Below, one piece after another: positions 1-9,089 of a DNA stretch of 64,000 nt. Under the pieces are notes generated by a model. The model saw only the letters and a program-made list of their open reading frames with translations, did not search any database and was not told the origin of the DNA. The stretch is taken from the NCBI GenBank assembly GCA_937926545.1, contig CALAZW010000034.1, positions 114,526-178,525 of the forward strand, given 5' to 3'. How positions within the stretch are numbered: position 1 is the first letter of the stretch; the number at the start of each line of letters is the position of its first letter. The stretch comes from an uncultured Helcococcus sp. (lineage in GTDB: Bacteria > Bacillota > Clostridia > Tissierellales > Peptoniphilaceae). The translations under genes and the position numbers were made by a program.

Positions 1-376
1 GAATGTGGTTAGACTATATGATAAGGAGACTGGTAAGGCCCAGGCTGATCTTATTATCCTCAATGAAGAAGAAATTGATGATAATAAGCCTCTTACAATC
101 TTCCATCCACTTTACACTTGGAAGAAGAAAACTCTTTATAATTTTACCTATAAAAAACTTTTAGTTCCTGTATATGAGAAGGGGGAACTCGTTTATGACA
201 ATCCTTCTTTAGAAGAAGTAAGAGACTACTGTCTAGCAGAAGTGGATTCTCTTTGGGAAGAATATAAAAGATTTGATAGACCACAAATTTATAAGGTTGA
301 CCTTAGTGAAAAACTATGGAATCTTAAAAATGACTTACTTGCAGAAGCTAAAAAACAAGTTAATGAAATAAAATAA
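1..376 (+). CDS. pncB: Nicotinate phosphoribosyltransferase, C-terminal part (cut by window edge)
   Basis: The first 124 codons in this frame are open to the window edge, so the gene begins upstream. The visible part resembles the C-terminal region of clostridial-type nicotinate phosphoribosyltransferase, with RLYDKETGKAQADLIIL, a PLTIFHPLYTWKKKTL stretch and a closing LSEKLWNLKNDLL helix. The enzyme converts nicotinate and PRPP to nicotinate mononucleotide in NAD salvage. The GTG at 5 is internal and not a true start. A strong hairpin follows the stop codon, so this gene ends its transcript here. Family assignment rests on recall of the family's C-terminus, as the catalytic core is outside the window. 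Confidence 0.82.
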   Translation, partial: NVVRLYDKETGKAQADLIILNEEEIDDNKPLTIFHPLYTWKKKTLYNFTYKKLLVPVYEKGELVYDNPSLEEVRDYCLAEVDSLWEEYKRFDRPQIYKVDLSEKLWNLKNDLLAEAKKQVNEIK

Positions 377-389
377 AAAGACAAAAATA

Positions 390-416
390 AAAGACTATCT
401 CTAAGAGATAGTCTTT
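390..416. terminator. Bidirectional hairpin terminator between convergent genes
   Basis: A perfect 12-bp stem (390-401 with 405-416) closes a TAA loop. It lies between the convergent pncB and G5-M23 genes, with A-rich sequence on the left and T-rich on the right, so it can serve both strands. Confidence 0.85.
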
Positions 417-417
417 C

Positions 418-1647
418 TTATTTAATAAAATTAAGGGGGTTTAATTTTACTCCATCTTTAATAACTTCAAAGTGTACATGGGGACCAGTTGAAAATCCTG
501 TAGAACCCATTCTTCCAATGTGTTCTCCCTGATCAACCCTATCTCCAACCTTGACATCTACTCCCACCATATGACCATATAGTGTTACGTATCCATTTCC
601 ATGATCTATTTTCACATGATTTCCCAAGCCATAGCTATTCCATCCTGCAGCTATTACCCTACCTCCATCAGAGGCAACAATGGATGTTCCCATACCATTG
701 GCAATATCTACCCCTGTGTGGAAACTTCCCCATCTATATTCAAATAGACTGGTATACCTTCCAACTGTAGGCTTAATAAAACTATTGGTTGCCATTCCCT
801 TGGGTCTTTCCTTATTTCCAATTAAAATTATCTTGTCTTGTTTTTTTCTTAATATTTCCTTAGATTCAACGTACTTTTTAGCCAGGTCTCCATTTTCGTA
901 AATATATTTAGTATTAATTTTTTCTCTACCACTTATACCTTCTTGGCTAACCTTGCTTTCCCCTATATAAAGTTTATCTGTTTTAACCTTTCTTGTCTTA
1001 AAGGCTATTTTTTTTACATGGGATTTTTCTTCTATTTGTCTTACTAAGATTTTAGGAGTAAACTCATATACTTTTACTTCCATATCCTTCTTTAAGATTT
1101 CTGATTTTTCTTCCAATTCATTTAATTTAATAAATTCATCTTTATCAATACTATACTTACTTATAAAATCATCTATTTTTATATCTTGATCTATTTTTAT
1201 AGTTTCTTCTATTTTTTCTTGATATAGAACTTTATATCTTAAGTCTTTAATATCTGTGATTTCATCCTTTAATACAGATTTCTTTTCCAATCTTATCTCA
1301 GGTATTAAATCATAGTCCAACTGGTTATCATACAAAAGCTTTTCGACCATATCTCTTATTTCTTGAATAACTTCTTGAGAGTCTTCAAAGTTTCCTATAA
1401 ACTCTTCACCTATTGTTAATTCATAGGCTTCTAGTATTCTTAGTTCTTCTGCTATAGGCATTTCCATAAGCCTAGCTTGAACCTGGTCTTCTTTTATAGC
1501 TTGATTTACATCTATGTACTTATTTTCCTCTTGTACGATTTCAAATTTACTTATTTCTTCTTTAGCGTAAGCTGTATTAGCACTTATAGTTAGCACTCCT
1601 ACTGTTAATAGTGAGGCTCTTACTAGCCTCTTAAAACTTTCCTTCAT
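418..1647 (-). CDS. Secreted G5-domain M23 (LytM-type) peptidoglycan endopeptidase
   Basis: The 409-residue product has a signal peptide (about residues 1-28, ending AYA before KEE), a 170-residue acidic and coiled region, a G5 domain at about 205-280 and an M23 metallopeptidase domain at about 300-405. The zinc ligands of the family are visible: H310 and D314 in FHTGVDIA, and H392 in PHVHFE, with H359 in LYGHM as the catalytic His. Such proteins cut peptide cross-links in peptidoglycan outside the membrane, and G5 domains are thought to bind cell-wall glycans. It is monocistronic, converging on pncB and ending in the shared terminator. The exact bond cleaved cannot be told from sequence. Confidence 0.88.
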   Translation of the reverse strand: MKESFKRLVRASLLTVGVLTISANTAYAKEEISKFEIVQEENKYIDVNQAIKEDQVQARLMEMPIAEELRILEAYELTIGEEFIGNFEDSQEVIQEIRDMVEKLLYDNQLDYDLIPEIRLEKKSVLKDEITDIKDLRYKVLYQEKIEETIKIDQDIKIDDFISKYSIDKDEFIKLNELEEKSEILKKDMEVKVYEFTPKILVRQIEEKSHVKKIAFKTRKVKTDKLYIGESKVSQEGISGREKINTKYIYENGDLAKKYVESKEILRKKQDKIILIGNKERPKGMATNSFIKPTVGRYTSLFEYRWGSFHTGVDIANGMGTSIVASDGGRVIAAGWNSYGLGNHVKIDHGNGYVTLYGHMVGVDVKVGDRVDQGEHIGRMGSTGFSTGPHVHFEVIKDGVKLNPLNFIK

Positions 1648-1764
1648 TATACACCTCTGTAACCTCTTTGTAATATTTCTTAATATAATATACCTTCTTC
1701 GTAAAGCTTTGTCAATTTTTATATATGTAATAGTTACAAAATAGTTACTTATTTAAAAGAGTAT

Positions 1765-1797
1765 TAAAAAAAGGTAATAGTTTCACCTATTACCTTT
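1765..1797 (-). terminator. Terminator of the pta transcript
   Basis: An 11-bp stem (1770-1780 with 1787-1797) has a six-base loop. Read on the minus strand it is followed by a U-run (A6 on the plus strand at 1765-1770). It ends the pta transcript before the M23 gene. Confidence 0.85.
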
Positions 1798-1813
1798 ACT
1801 TATTTTTTTCTTT

Positions 1814-2806
1814 CTAGTCTAAGGATTGAGCTGCTGTTATTATACCAATCTTGTATACATCTTCTGCACTACAGCCTCTAGATAAATCATTTATAGGCTT
1901 GTTCAAACCTTGTAGGATTGGGCCTAGGGCTTCAAAACCTCCAAGTCTTTGAGCAACTTTATAAGCAATGTTACCTGATTGTAGTTCAGGGAATATAAAT
2001 ACATTTGCCTTACCTGCAACCTTTGATTTAGGAGCCTTTAAGATTGCAACAGTTGGATCTATAGCTGCATCAAATTGTAACTCACCATCTATAGGTAGGT
2101 TTAATCCTTGTTCTTTGGCTAATTCATTTGCTATTACAGTAGCACTTGCCATCTTTTCTTGTTGTGGAGCACTTGCTGATCCCTTAGTTGAGAAACTCAA
2201 CATGGCAACCTTAGGGTCTATTCCAAAAGTTTTAGCTGTTTCAGCTGAAACAATTGCGATTTCTCCAACTTGTTGATCAGTTAAATCTATATTTATAGCT
2301 ATATCAGCAAATAAGTATCTTTCACCATTTTCTCCTAACATTACCATGGCACCTGACGTTCTTGAAACTCCTGGTTTTGTCTTGATAATTTGTAAAGCTG
2401 GTCTTACTGTATCACCAGTTGAGTGGATAGCACCACTAACCATACCATCTGCTAAACCCATTTGAACCATCATGGTTCCAAAATAGTTAGGTTGTTTTAT
2501 TAATTCTCTAGCTTGTTCTTCTGTAGCTTTTCCCTTTCTAATCTTAACCAATTCAGCAACCATCTCATCTTCTTTTTCATAGTTGGATGGATCTATTATT
2601 ACCATATCTTCCAAGTCCAGGTTACTGTCTTTAGCCAAACCTTTAACATGATCCAAGTTGGCTAATACTATAGGCTTGATTAAGCCTTCATTATAATGTC
2701 TTACCGCTGCTGATAAAACTCTAATGTCATGTCCTTCAGGGAAAACTATTACCTTATCTTTTCCCTCAATTTTTTTTGATAAGTCTTCAATTACAGAATT
2801 TTTCAT
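1814..2806 (-). CDS. pta: Phosphate acetyltransferase
   Basis: This 330-residue protein has the length of the short Pta form and is alignable by eye to the family throughout, including VIVFPEGHDIRVLSAA near the start, an SGAIHSTGDTVRPALQII core and PTVAILKAPKSKVAGKANVF towards the end. It interconverts acetyl-CoA and acetyl-phosphate in the cytoplasm, so with acetate kinase it yields ATP in fermentation. It starts 10 bases after the DUF4446 gene and is probably the last gene of the par operon. The choline operon carries a second, unrelated phosphotransacylase (PduL type), so the two likely serve different acetyl-CoA pools. Confidence 0.95.
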   Translation of the reverse strand: MKNSVIEDLSKKIEGKDKVIVFPEGHDIRVLSAAVRHYNEGLIKPIVLANLDHVKGLAKDSNLDLEDMVIIDPSNYEKEDEMVAELVKIRKGKATEEQARELIKQPNYFGTMMVQMGLADGMVSGAIHSTGDTVRPALQIIKTKPGVSRTSGAMVMLGENGERYLFADIAINIDLTDQQVGEIAIVSAETAKTFGIDPKVAMLSFSTKGSASAPQQEKMASATVIANELAKEQGLNLPIDGELQFDAAIDPTVAILKAPKSKVAGKANVFIFPELQSGNIAYKVAQRLGGFEALGPILQGLNKPINDLSRGCSAEDVYKIGIITAAQSLD

Positions 2807-2816
2807 TTAACTCTCC

Positions 2817-3632
2817 TTATAAAATATTATTTACAGCCTTATCCAAGGCTTTTGTTTCCTCAGGGGATAAATCTGCCAAGGGCTCTCCATTCTTTATTTC
2901 CTTAGAATAAGTGTAGGAGGCATCCCTTCCATTTATACTAGTTATTATTACCCCACTATTAAACCCATCTAACAATACCAAAGAAAATGATAAATTTCCA
3001 CTTTGATTTTCCAAGGCATCGTACTTATATAGGGATACTTTTTGTATTGATAAACTCACATTTTCTCTAATGTTTTTTATCTCCCTATCTATTTTATCAG
3101 TTATTCTTTCATTTTCCACCTTTATTTTATGGTCCATCTTATTCTTTAAGTCGGTATACTGATCATCCAAGGTCTTGTAACTATCAAAGCTGGTCTTTTC
3201 CAACTGTCTTATATCTTCGTTTAAGTTTGATCCTAGTTCTTCAACCCTTTTATTTATAGTGTGATTAAAACTATTAAAGTCCGCTTGTAGCTGGCTGTTT
3301 TCCTCTTGGATCTTATCTTGCAACATCTTAACAGTCTCTTCATTAGAGTTGTCAAGTCGTTTATTAAGATTGGTATAGTTTGATTTACTCTCTTTACTCA
3401 TCTTTGTATAGTTGTATTCTAGGGCCTTTATCTTCTTAACCCCTATTTCCAGGTCCTTGGAGTGTGACTTTAATAGGTCCTCAAGTTTTAATTCTCCCCT
3501 GCCCCTCAAAAGTAGGTCATATCTTTTACTTAGTCTATTTAACTTATGATTTGTATTGATTACCTTATAGCTTAAATATAAAACCAACAATGATACTACT
3601 ACCATAAAAATAGATATTAATTTTTCACTCAT
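2817..3632 (-). CDS. DUF4446 membrane-anchored coiled-coil protein
   Basis: The first 25 residues form one membrane segment. Residues about 60-200 are heptad-rich and charged, typical of a long coiled coil, and the C-terminal 70 residues match the DUF4446 core (SLYKYDALENQSGNLSFS, GVIITSINGRDASYTYSK). DUF4446 genes commonly sit next to parB in Firmicutes, as here, where the start overlaps the parB stop. The function is unknown. At 271 residues it is longer than the roughly 150-180-residue family members I recall, the extra length being coiled coil between the membrane anchor and the core. Confidence 0.8.
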   Translation of the reverse strand: MSEKLISIFMVVVSLLVLYLSYKVINTNHKLNRLSKRYDLLLRGRGELKLEDLLKSHSKDLEIGVKKIKALEYNYTKMSKESKSNYTNLNKRLDNSNEETVKMLQDKIQEENSQLQADFNSFNHTINKRVEELGSNLNEDIRQLEKTSFDSYKTLDDQYTDLKNKMDHKIKVENERITDKIDREIKNIRENVSLSIQKVSLYKYDALENQSGNLSFSLVLLDGFNSGVIITSINGRDASYTYSKEIKNGEPLADLSPEETKALDKAVNNIL

Positions 3633-4474
3633 ACTTCTCTCCCATTTATCAAATATTCTATTAATGATTCCAATTGATCTTCTGAATATGCTTCAATAGT
3701 TAAATCCCAACTATTTTGTTTTTTCAAAATACTTACCTTGGTTCCCAGGGTCTCTTTTAATCTATCCTCTATCTCTTGAAGGTAGATATCTTTTTCCTTT
3801 TTGTCCCTGGTTTTTTTTCCCTTTTTTTCCAATTCATTTACAGTCAATTCTTTATTTATAATTTTATCCAGATAATTCTTTCTGTCATCCAGGTCCTTTA
3901 TTCCTAAAAGTGCCCTAGCCTGACTGGAGGTTAAACTACCATCTAAAAGTTTCTCCTTGGACAAGTCATCCAGGTTAATAAGTCTTAAACTATTTGCTAT
4001 ATAGGATCTGGACTTACCCAGCCTATCTGCCAGCTCCTTTTGAGTTAAACCATAGTCATCCATAATAGACCTATAGGCCAAGGCCTCTTCCATAGGGTTT
4101 AGATCCTCCCTTTGGATATTTTCTATTACAGCTACTATATCAAGGCTTTCTTTGTCATAGTCCCTAACTATAGAAGCTATCTTATCCATGCCCAGCTTTT
4201 GACAGGCCCTAAACCTTCTTTCGCCAGCAATTATTTCATAGCCATCTTCTAACTTGGCCACTATAATTGGTTGAATTAAGCCATACTCCTTAATTGAACT
4301 GGCCAATTCTTCTATGGCTTCATCATTAAAGGTCTTTCTAGGCTGGTCCTTTCTTGGCCTAACCTGGTCCAAAGAAATCATTTCCACCCTATTCTTTTCT
4401 TCATTTACTTCTATATTATCTGGTATCAAAGCCGCTAGGCCCCTTCCCAATCCCTTTGATTTAATCTTTATCAC
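3629..4474 (-). CDS. parB: Chromosome-partitioning protein ParB (Spo0J)
   Basis: ParB is a CTP-dependent clamp that loads at parS and spreads to organise the origin. The sequence has the N-terminal KGLGRGLAALIPD signature, the box with GERRFRACQKLG, ENIQREDLNPMEEALAY and a KorB-like helix-turn-helix around LADRLGKSRSYIANSLRL. I place the start at GTG 4474, inside the end of parA, because upstream in-frame ATGs lie far inside parA. An AAGGAG directly abuts that GTG, so an ATT codon eight bases further on is a possible alternative. The gene overlaps both parA and DUF4446, which implies translational coupling. It gives 281 residues. Confidence 0.93.
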   Translation of the reverse strand: MIKIKSKGLGRGLAALIPDNIEVNEEKNRVEMISLDQVRPRKDQPRKTFNDEAIEELASSIKEYGLIQPIIVAKLEDGYEIIAGERRFRACQKLGMDKIASIVRDYDKESLDIVAVIENIQREDLNPMEEALAYRSIMDDYGLTQKELADRLGKSRSYIANSLRLINLDDLSKEKLLDGSLTSSQARALLGIKDLDDRKNYLDKIINKELTVNELEKKGKKTRDKKEKDIYLQEIEDRLKETLGTKVSILKKQNSWDLTIEAYSEDQLESLIEYLINGREV

Positions 4475-5225
4475 TCCTTGTAATAACTTCTTCTGCCAGC
4501 CTTCTATAGGCTCTGGCCCCAGTGGATAAACCATCATAGGTAAAAATATCCTGACCATGTGAGGGGGCCTCTGCCAATCTAATATTTCTAGGTATAACAG
4601 TCTCATATACCAAGCTGGAAAAATAATTCTTAACCTCACTAAATACTTCCTTGGATAAATTATTTCTAGCATCATACATGGTAACTAGAATACCTTCTAT
4701 GTAAAGCTCCTTATTAAGTCCCTTCTTAATCAAGTCCAAGGTTTTCAGCATGGATCCCAGTCCCTCAAGGGAATAATACTCAGCTTGTATGGGAATTATA
4801 ACCGAATCACTTGCTGTTAAAGCATTTATAGTTAGTATACTAATTGATGGCGGACAGTCTATTAGTATATAGTCATATCCATCTACATCATCTAGTCTTC
4901 TTTTAAGGATAGTCTCTCTATCCTCTATATTTACAGCTTCTATTTCGAATCCTGCCAGGTCACTACTAGATGGTATAAGCTTTACACCTTCTATACTACT
5001 AGTCTGTATAGCTTTACCTAGCTCTTGATTCTCCAACAAGACATGGTAAAGTCCCAGGCCTTCAGCCTCTTCTTGCAGATTTAATCCTGAGCTTGTATTT
5101 CCCTGAGGATCCATATCTATAAGCAGTACTTTCTTATTCTTTTCTGCCAAGCCGGCAGATAAATTTATAGCAGTTGTGGTTTTACCCACTCCACCTTTTT
5201 GATTAAAAATACTTATTATCTTCAT
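4461..5225 (-). CDS. parA: Chromosome-partitioning ATPase ParA (Soj)
   Basis: This 254-residue Walker-type ATPase starts with the deviant Walker A KGGVGKTTTAINL and has a Walker B region DYILIDCPPS. It resembles Soj, which binds DNA non-specifically with ATP and works with ParB in origin segregation and control of DnaA. It overlaps parB at its 3' end and lies 20 bases behind cinA. An AGGAG motif precedes the ATG at a normal distance. Confidence 0.95.
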   Translation of the reverse strand: MKIISIFNQKGGVGKTTTAINLSAGLAEKNKKVLLIDMDPQGNTSSGLNLQEEAEGLGLYHVLLENQELGKAIQTSSIEGVKLIPSSSDLAGFEIEAVNIEDRETILKRRLDDVDGYDYILIDCPPSISILTINALTASDSVIIPIQAEYYSLEGLGSMLKTLDLIKKGLNKELYIEGILVTMYDARNNLSKEVFSEVKNYFSSLVYETVIPRNIRLAEAPSHGQDIFTYDGLSTGARAYRRLAEEVITRSDKD

Positions 5226-5245
5226 CTCTACTCCTTAAGAACTTA

Positions 5246-6394
5246 TTATAACATAGGTATCTCTATATTATTTATTTTCCCCCTAAGTAAAAGTAGGCCA
5301 TAGTCTATGGCAGCATTTTTTCCCTTTTCAATGATAATATCCCTAGTTCCTATAAACTTATGTTCAAAGATATAATTTACTTGTCTATACCTAAGTCCTA
5401 TATAGGCCCTACCTACCTCTTCTCCACTTGGACCTGCATAGCCTGTAGTTGCTATAGATAAGTCAGCTCCGCTTATCCTAGAGAGTCCTTCTAACATTTC
5501 CTGGCAAACTTCCTTGGATACTACTCCAAATTCTTGGATAGTTCTACTATCAACTCCTAGAATTTCCATCTTGGCCTCATTGGAATAGGTTACAAAGGAT
5601 TTATTAATTATCTTTGATGCATTAGCTATCTTTATAAGACTGGATGCTATATTGCCGCCTGTAAAGGATTCTGCACTGGCAATACTCAAATTTTCTTCTA
5701 TCATTTTTTCAACAAATATCTCTTCTCTTTTTCTGTGGTCATTGGAATAGATTAAATTCCCAAAGATCTTATTTATTTTCTTGTCAATTTCTTCAAACCT
5801 ATCTTCAACCTCTTCATGCCCCTTAAGATTTAACTGAATATAGACACTGTTTTCATTGTCTATATAAGTCGTAACTTCATTTAAGCTATCAAAACCTTCT
5901 TTTTCTATAAGTCTAAAGGTCTGTCCCTCTGTCAAAAAGGAAATTCTGTATATTTTATTTTTTACTATAATTTCATTTTTATTTTCCATTTCCTTATAGA
6001 TATAGTCTATAAACATGGGTTCTAATTCTCTAGGTGGTCCAGGAAAGAGAACATACTTCTTATCTTTACTGTTATAGACCCTTCCCTTGGCTATACCAAA
6101 TCTATTTTCTAAAAGCTCCAAGCTATAGTCTCTCTCCAATAAATAATTTTCAATCACATCCTTGGTTATGTCATCATTGGTAGAGCCCAAGCCTCCTGTC
6201 AGTATAAAGATGTCTGCCTTCTTATCTAAATAAATTAAGGCTTCTTCAATCTTGCCATAATCGTCATTTACAGTCAGGTGAAGCTGCGTTTCATAGCCAA
6301 GAGTATTTAAATGACTCATAATAAATTCAGCATTAGTATTTCTAATTCTTCCATCTAATAGTTCTTTTCCTATTGTTATAAGTGCTAGTCTCAT
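5246..6394 (-). CDS. cinA: CinA family protein (MoaB-like domain plus nicotinamide-nucleotide amidase domain)
   Basis: The N-terminal half is a molybdopterin-binding-like domain (ITIGKELLDGRIRNTNAEF, ILTGGLGSTNDDITKDV, VLFPGPPREL). The C-terminal 150 residues are the CinA/PncC amidase domain, with SAESFTGG, GVVSKEVC and ATTGYAGPSG. The family hydrolyses ADP-ribose-type or NMN substrates in pyridine-nucleotide recycling and was first linked to competence. The usual amidase motif reads AES(C/L)TGG; here it is AESFTGG. It is the promoter-proximal gene of the parA-parB-DUF4446-pta cluster. At 382 residues it is slightly shorter than the usual 410 or so. Confidence 0.88.
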   Translation of the reverse strand: MRLALITIGKELLDGRIRNTNAEFIMSHLNTLGYETQLHLTVNDDYGKIEEALIYLDKKADIFILTGGLGSTNDDITKDVIENYLLERDYSLELLENRFGIAKGRVYNSKDKKYVLFPGPPRELEPMFIDYIYKEMENKNEIIVKNKIYRISFLTEGQTFRLIEKEGFDSLNEVTTYIDNENSVYIQLNLKGHEEVEDRFEEIDKKINKIFGNLIYSNDHRKREEIFVEKMIEENLSIASAESFTGGNIASSLIKIANASKIINKSFVTYSNEAKMEILGVDSRTIQEFGVVSKEVCQEMLEGLSRISGADLSIATTGYAGPSGEEVGRAYIGLRYRQVNYIFEHKFIGTRDIIIEKGKNAAIDYGLLLLRGKINNIEIPML

Positions 6395-6408
6395 GATTTT
6401 CTCCTTTA

Positions 6409-6424
6409 TGTTTCATATGAAACT
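6409..6424. promoter_or_regulatory. parS-like palindrome 1
   Basis: TGTTTCATATGAAACT matches the Firmicutes parS consensus TGTTTCACGTGAAACA except that the central CG is TA and the last base is T. It lies 15 bases upstream of cinA and about 2 kb from parAB, where parS sites are commonly found. Confidence 0.65.
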
Positions 6425-6442
6425 TTCTTATATTATATCAAA

Positions 6443-6458
6443 TGTTTCATATGAAACA
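6443..6458. promoter_or_regulatory. parS-like palindrome 2
   Basis: TGTTTCATATGAAACA is a perfect 16-bp palindrome that differs from consensus parS only in the two central bases (TA for CG). It sits 34 bases from the first copy in the same intergenic gap. A pair near parAB and oriC fits a ParB loading site better than a transcription-factor operator. Confidence 0.7.
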
Positions 6459-6460
6459 TA

Positions 6461-6483
6461 AAAAAAGCTGGATAATCCAGCTT
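6461..6483 (-). terminator. Terminator of the rsmG end of the mnmE-mnmG-rsmG operon
   Basis: An 8-bp stem (6465-6472 with 6476-6483) has a TAA loop. On the minus strand it overlaps the rsmG stop codon and runs into a U6 tract. Confidence 0.85.
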
Positions 6484-7189
6484 ATAATGGTTTAGTTCTT
6501 GGTTTTCCTTGTCCTCTAGGGTATTTTTTATCTGTCCTATTGGTCTTTTGAATTATAACCAAGGATCTGCCAGAGTTTTCTACAGGTAGATTAAATTCCA
6601 TAACCTTAACCAGTCTTCCCCCCAGCTTGTTAATACTATTTTGGGCTTCCTTTACCTCATCATGAGGATCTGGTCCCTTCATAGCTATAAAATAGCCTCC
6701 AACCTTTACAAAAGGTAGACAGTACTCTGTTAGGGTTCTTAGGTTTGCTACGGCCCTAGATGTTGCTATATCGTAGACTTCCCTATATTCTTTTTTCCTG
6801 GACAACTCTTCTGCCCTGCCATGAACGGCTTCTACATCTTGCAGTTCAAGCTTGTCTATAACATCATCTAAAAAAGTTATTCTCTTGTTTAAACTATCTA
6901 AAAGAGTGATCTCTAAGGTTTCATTAAAGATTTTCATAGGTATACCTGGGAAGCCTCCCCCAGTTCCTATATCTATAACCTTCATATAGTCATCTACAAG
7001 TTCTGAATCAAAAATCATAAGAGAGTCTAAAAAGTGTTTAACATAAACATCTTCATCTTCTATTATATTGGTGATATCGATTTTTTCATTCCACTCTTGT
7101 AGTAAATTCTTGTAGTTTTCAAACATATCCAATTCAACCTTGGTTAGGCTAAATTCTTTTTTCATCATTATATCATCTAATTTAGTCAT
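6482..7189 (-). CDS. rsmG: 16S rRNA (guanine-527-N7)-methyltransferase
   Basis: The 235-residue product carries the SAM-binding motif [15 protein letters not shown] and the RsmG stretch [11 protein letters not shown], followed by [15 protein letters not shown]. It methylates G527 of 16S rRNA, whose loss gives low-level streptomycin resistance. It overlaps the end of mnmG by 8 bases, so the two are translated from one message. The C-terminal tail is basic, as usual for the family. Confidence 0.95.
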   Translation of the reverse strand: MTKLDDIMMKKEFSLTKVELDMFENYKNLLQEWNEKIDITNIIEDEDVYVKHFLDSLMIFDSELVDDYMKVIDIGTGGGFPGIPMKIFNETLEITLLDSLNKRITFLDDVIDKLELQDVEAVHGRAEELSRKKEYREVYDIATSRAVANLRTLTEYCLPFVKVGGYFIAMKGPDPHDEVKEAQNSINKLGGRLVKVMEFNLPVENSGRSLVIIQKTNRTDKKYPRGQGKPRTKPL

Positions 7190-9080
7190 CGCTTTTCCTT
7201 CTCATGGTTTCTAAATGAATTAAGATTACATTTATATCAGCAGGACTTACACCTGATATACGTGAGGCCTGACCTACAGAATCCGGCTTAATTGCATTTA
7301 ATTTTTGAACGGCTTCATTTTTTAAGCCCTTTACTTCCTTATAGTCTCCTATATGGTCTAGTCTTTTTCTTTCTAATTTCTTAAATTGTGAAATTTGCAT
7401 TTCTTGTTTTTTAATATAGCCTTCATATTTTATTTGAGTTTCAACTTCAAGGTAAAACTCCCTTGGAATCTCCGGTCTTTCTGCGTCCAGTATGATCGTG
7501 TTTTCATAGGTAAGTTCTGGCCTTCTTAAAAGGTCATGAAGACTTAAGCCAGTTTTTAAAGGTGTTGAACCCAAATCCACTAACTTACTGTTAATTTCTT
7601 CCTTTGGATTAATGGAAATAGATTTTAACCTGGCTATTTCTTCTTCAATTATATTCTTTTTATTTAACATTACCTCATATCTATCTTCCTTAACCAGGCC
7701 TAAATCATAACCCTTTTGAGTTAGTCTTAAATCAGCATTATCCTGTCTTAAGGCTAGTCTATATTCAGCTCTAGATGTCATCATCCTATAAGGCTCATCA
7801 GTCCCCTTGGTTACCAAGTCATCAATTAAAACCCCTATATAGGCTTCAGACCTATCAAGGACAAAGGCTTCCTTACCATCTATATTTTGAACAGCATTGA
7901 TACCTGCCATCAAGCCTTGGGCTGCAGCTTCTTCATAGCCAGAAGATCCATTTATTTGTCCAGCAAAGAAAAGATTCTTTATATGGGAACTTTCCAAGTT
8001 TGACTTAAGTATAGTAGAGTCTATACAGTCATACTCTATACCATAGGCAGATCGCATGATTTCAACATTTTCCAAGCCTATTATGGTCTTATAAAGCTCC
8101 TTTTGCACCTCTTCTGGTAGGGTTGAGCTCACTCCTTGAACATACATCTCTTGGGTATCTAGGCCTTCTGGTTCAATGAAGACCTGATGGGTTCCCTTGT
8201 CTGGAAATCTCACTATCTTATCTTCTATGGAAGGACAATATCTTGGTCCTACTCCCTTTACTATACCAGCATACATGGGACTTCTATGAAGGTTGTCCCT
8301 AATTATTTCATGGGTTCTTTCTGTTGTACTGGTCAAGTAGCAAACCTCTTGCTCCATATCAAATTTCTTTCCTATATTTAGGAAGGAAAATGGAGTTATA
8401 TGTTCATCTCCCGATTGAATCTCCATAACTTCAAGATTCAAGCTTCTCTTGTGAACCCTGGCTGGAGTACCTGTTTTAAATCTTCTTAGTTCTATACCGT
8501 TATCAAGTAGGGTATTGGAAAACTCAGTTGATGCCTTCATTCCATGAGGGCCTGAGGTATAACTTAATTCTCCCATTAAAATTAGACCGTTCAAATAGGT
8601 TCCTGTGGCTACTACTACAGCCTTGGCCTTGTAAATAGCCCCTTGAATAGTCATAACTCCTACTACTTTTCCATCTTCTATTACCAAGTCCTTGGCCTCA
8701 GCCTCAACTAAATAAAGATTTTCTTGGGCCTCTAATACCTTCTTCATTTCAGTATGGTATTTTTTCTTGTCTGCCTGTACTCTTAAAGAGTGTATTGCCG
8801 GTCCCTTGGACGTATTAAGCATCCTTGATTGGATAAAGGTCTTATCTATGTTAAGGGCCATTTCCCCCCCTAAGGCGTCAACCTCTCTTACCAAATGTCC
8901 CTTACCTGTTCCCCCAATATTAGGGTTACAAGGTAGATCAGCTATAGAATCCAAACTAATGGTCATAATAACTGTTTGCTTGCCCATTCTAGCAGCTGCA
9001 AGGGCTGCTTCTATACCAGCATGGCCAGCCCCTATAACTACTACATCTACTTCCTTATCTATATATGATTTAACTTCCAT
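7182..9080 (-). CDS. mnmG: tRNA uridine-5-carboxymethylaminomethyl modification enzyme, FAD subunit
   Basis: MnmG (GidA) works with MnmE to install the cmnm5 group at U34 of several tRNAs, using methylenetetrahydrofolate, GTP and FAD. The N-terminus has the FAD-binding [17 protein letters not shown] and the family motif [27 protein letters not shown]. The C-terminal helical region ends in [21 protein letters not shown], which is typical. At 632 residues it is full length. It sits 10 bases behind mnmE and overlaps rsmG. Confidence 0.97.
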   Translation of the reverse strand: MEVKSYIDKEVDVVVIGAGHAGIEAALAAARMGKQTVIMTISLDSIADLPCNPNIGGTGKGHLVREVDALGGEMALNIDKTFIQSRMLNTSKGPAIHSLRVQADKKKYHTEMKKVLEAQENLYLVEAEAKDLVIEDGKVVGVMTIQGAIYKAKAVVVATGTYLNGLILMGELSYTSGPHGMKASTEFSNTLLDNGIELRRFKTGTPARVHKRSLNLEVMEIQSGDEHITPFSFLNIGKKFDMEQEVCYLTSTTERTHEIIRDNLHRSPMYAGIVKGVGPRYCPSIEDKIVRFPDKGTHQVFIEPEGLDTQEMYVQGVSSTLPEEVQKELYKTIIGLENVEIMRSAYGIEYDCIDSTILKSNLESSHIKNLFFAGQINGSSGYEEAAAQGLMAGINAVQNIDGKEAFVLDRSEAYIGVLIDDLVTKGTDEPYRMMTSRAEYRLALRQDNADLRLTQKGYDLGLVKEDRYEVMLNKKNIIEEEIARLKSISINPKEEINSKLVDLGSTPLKTGLSLHDLLRRPELTYENTIILDAERPEIPREFYLEVETQIKYEGYIKKQEMQISQFKKLERKRLDHIGDYKEVKGLKNEAVQKLNAIKPDSVGQASRISGVSPADINVILIHLETMRRKSDD

Positions 9081-9089
9081 AATTCTCCT

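Noticed and set aside
6409..6458. Noc-binding sites or catabolite (cre) operators instead of parS
   Set aside because: Noc sites centre on CCCGGG and cre sites have a TGNNANCG half; TTTCATATGAAA matches parS arms better and lies near parAB.
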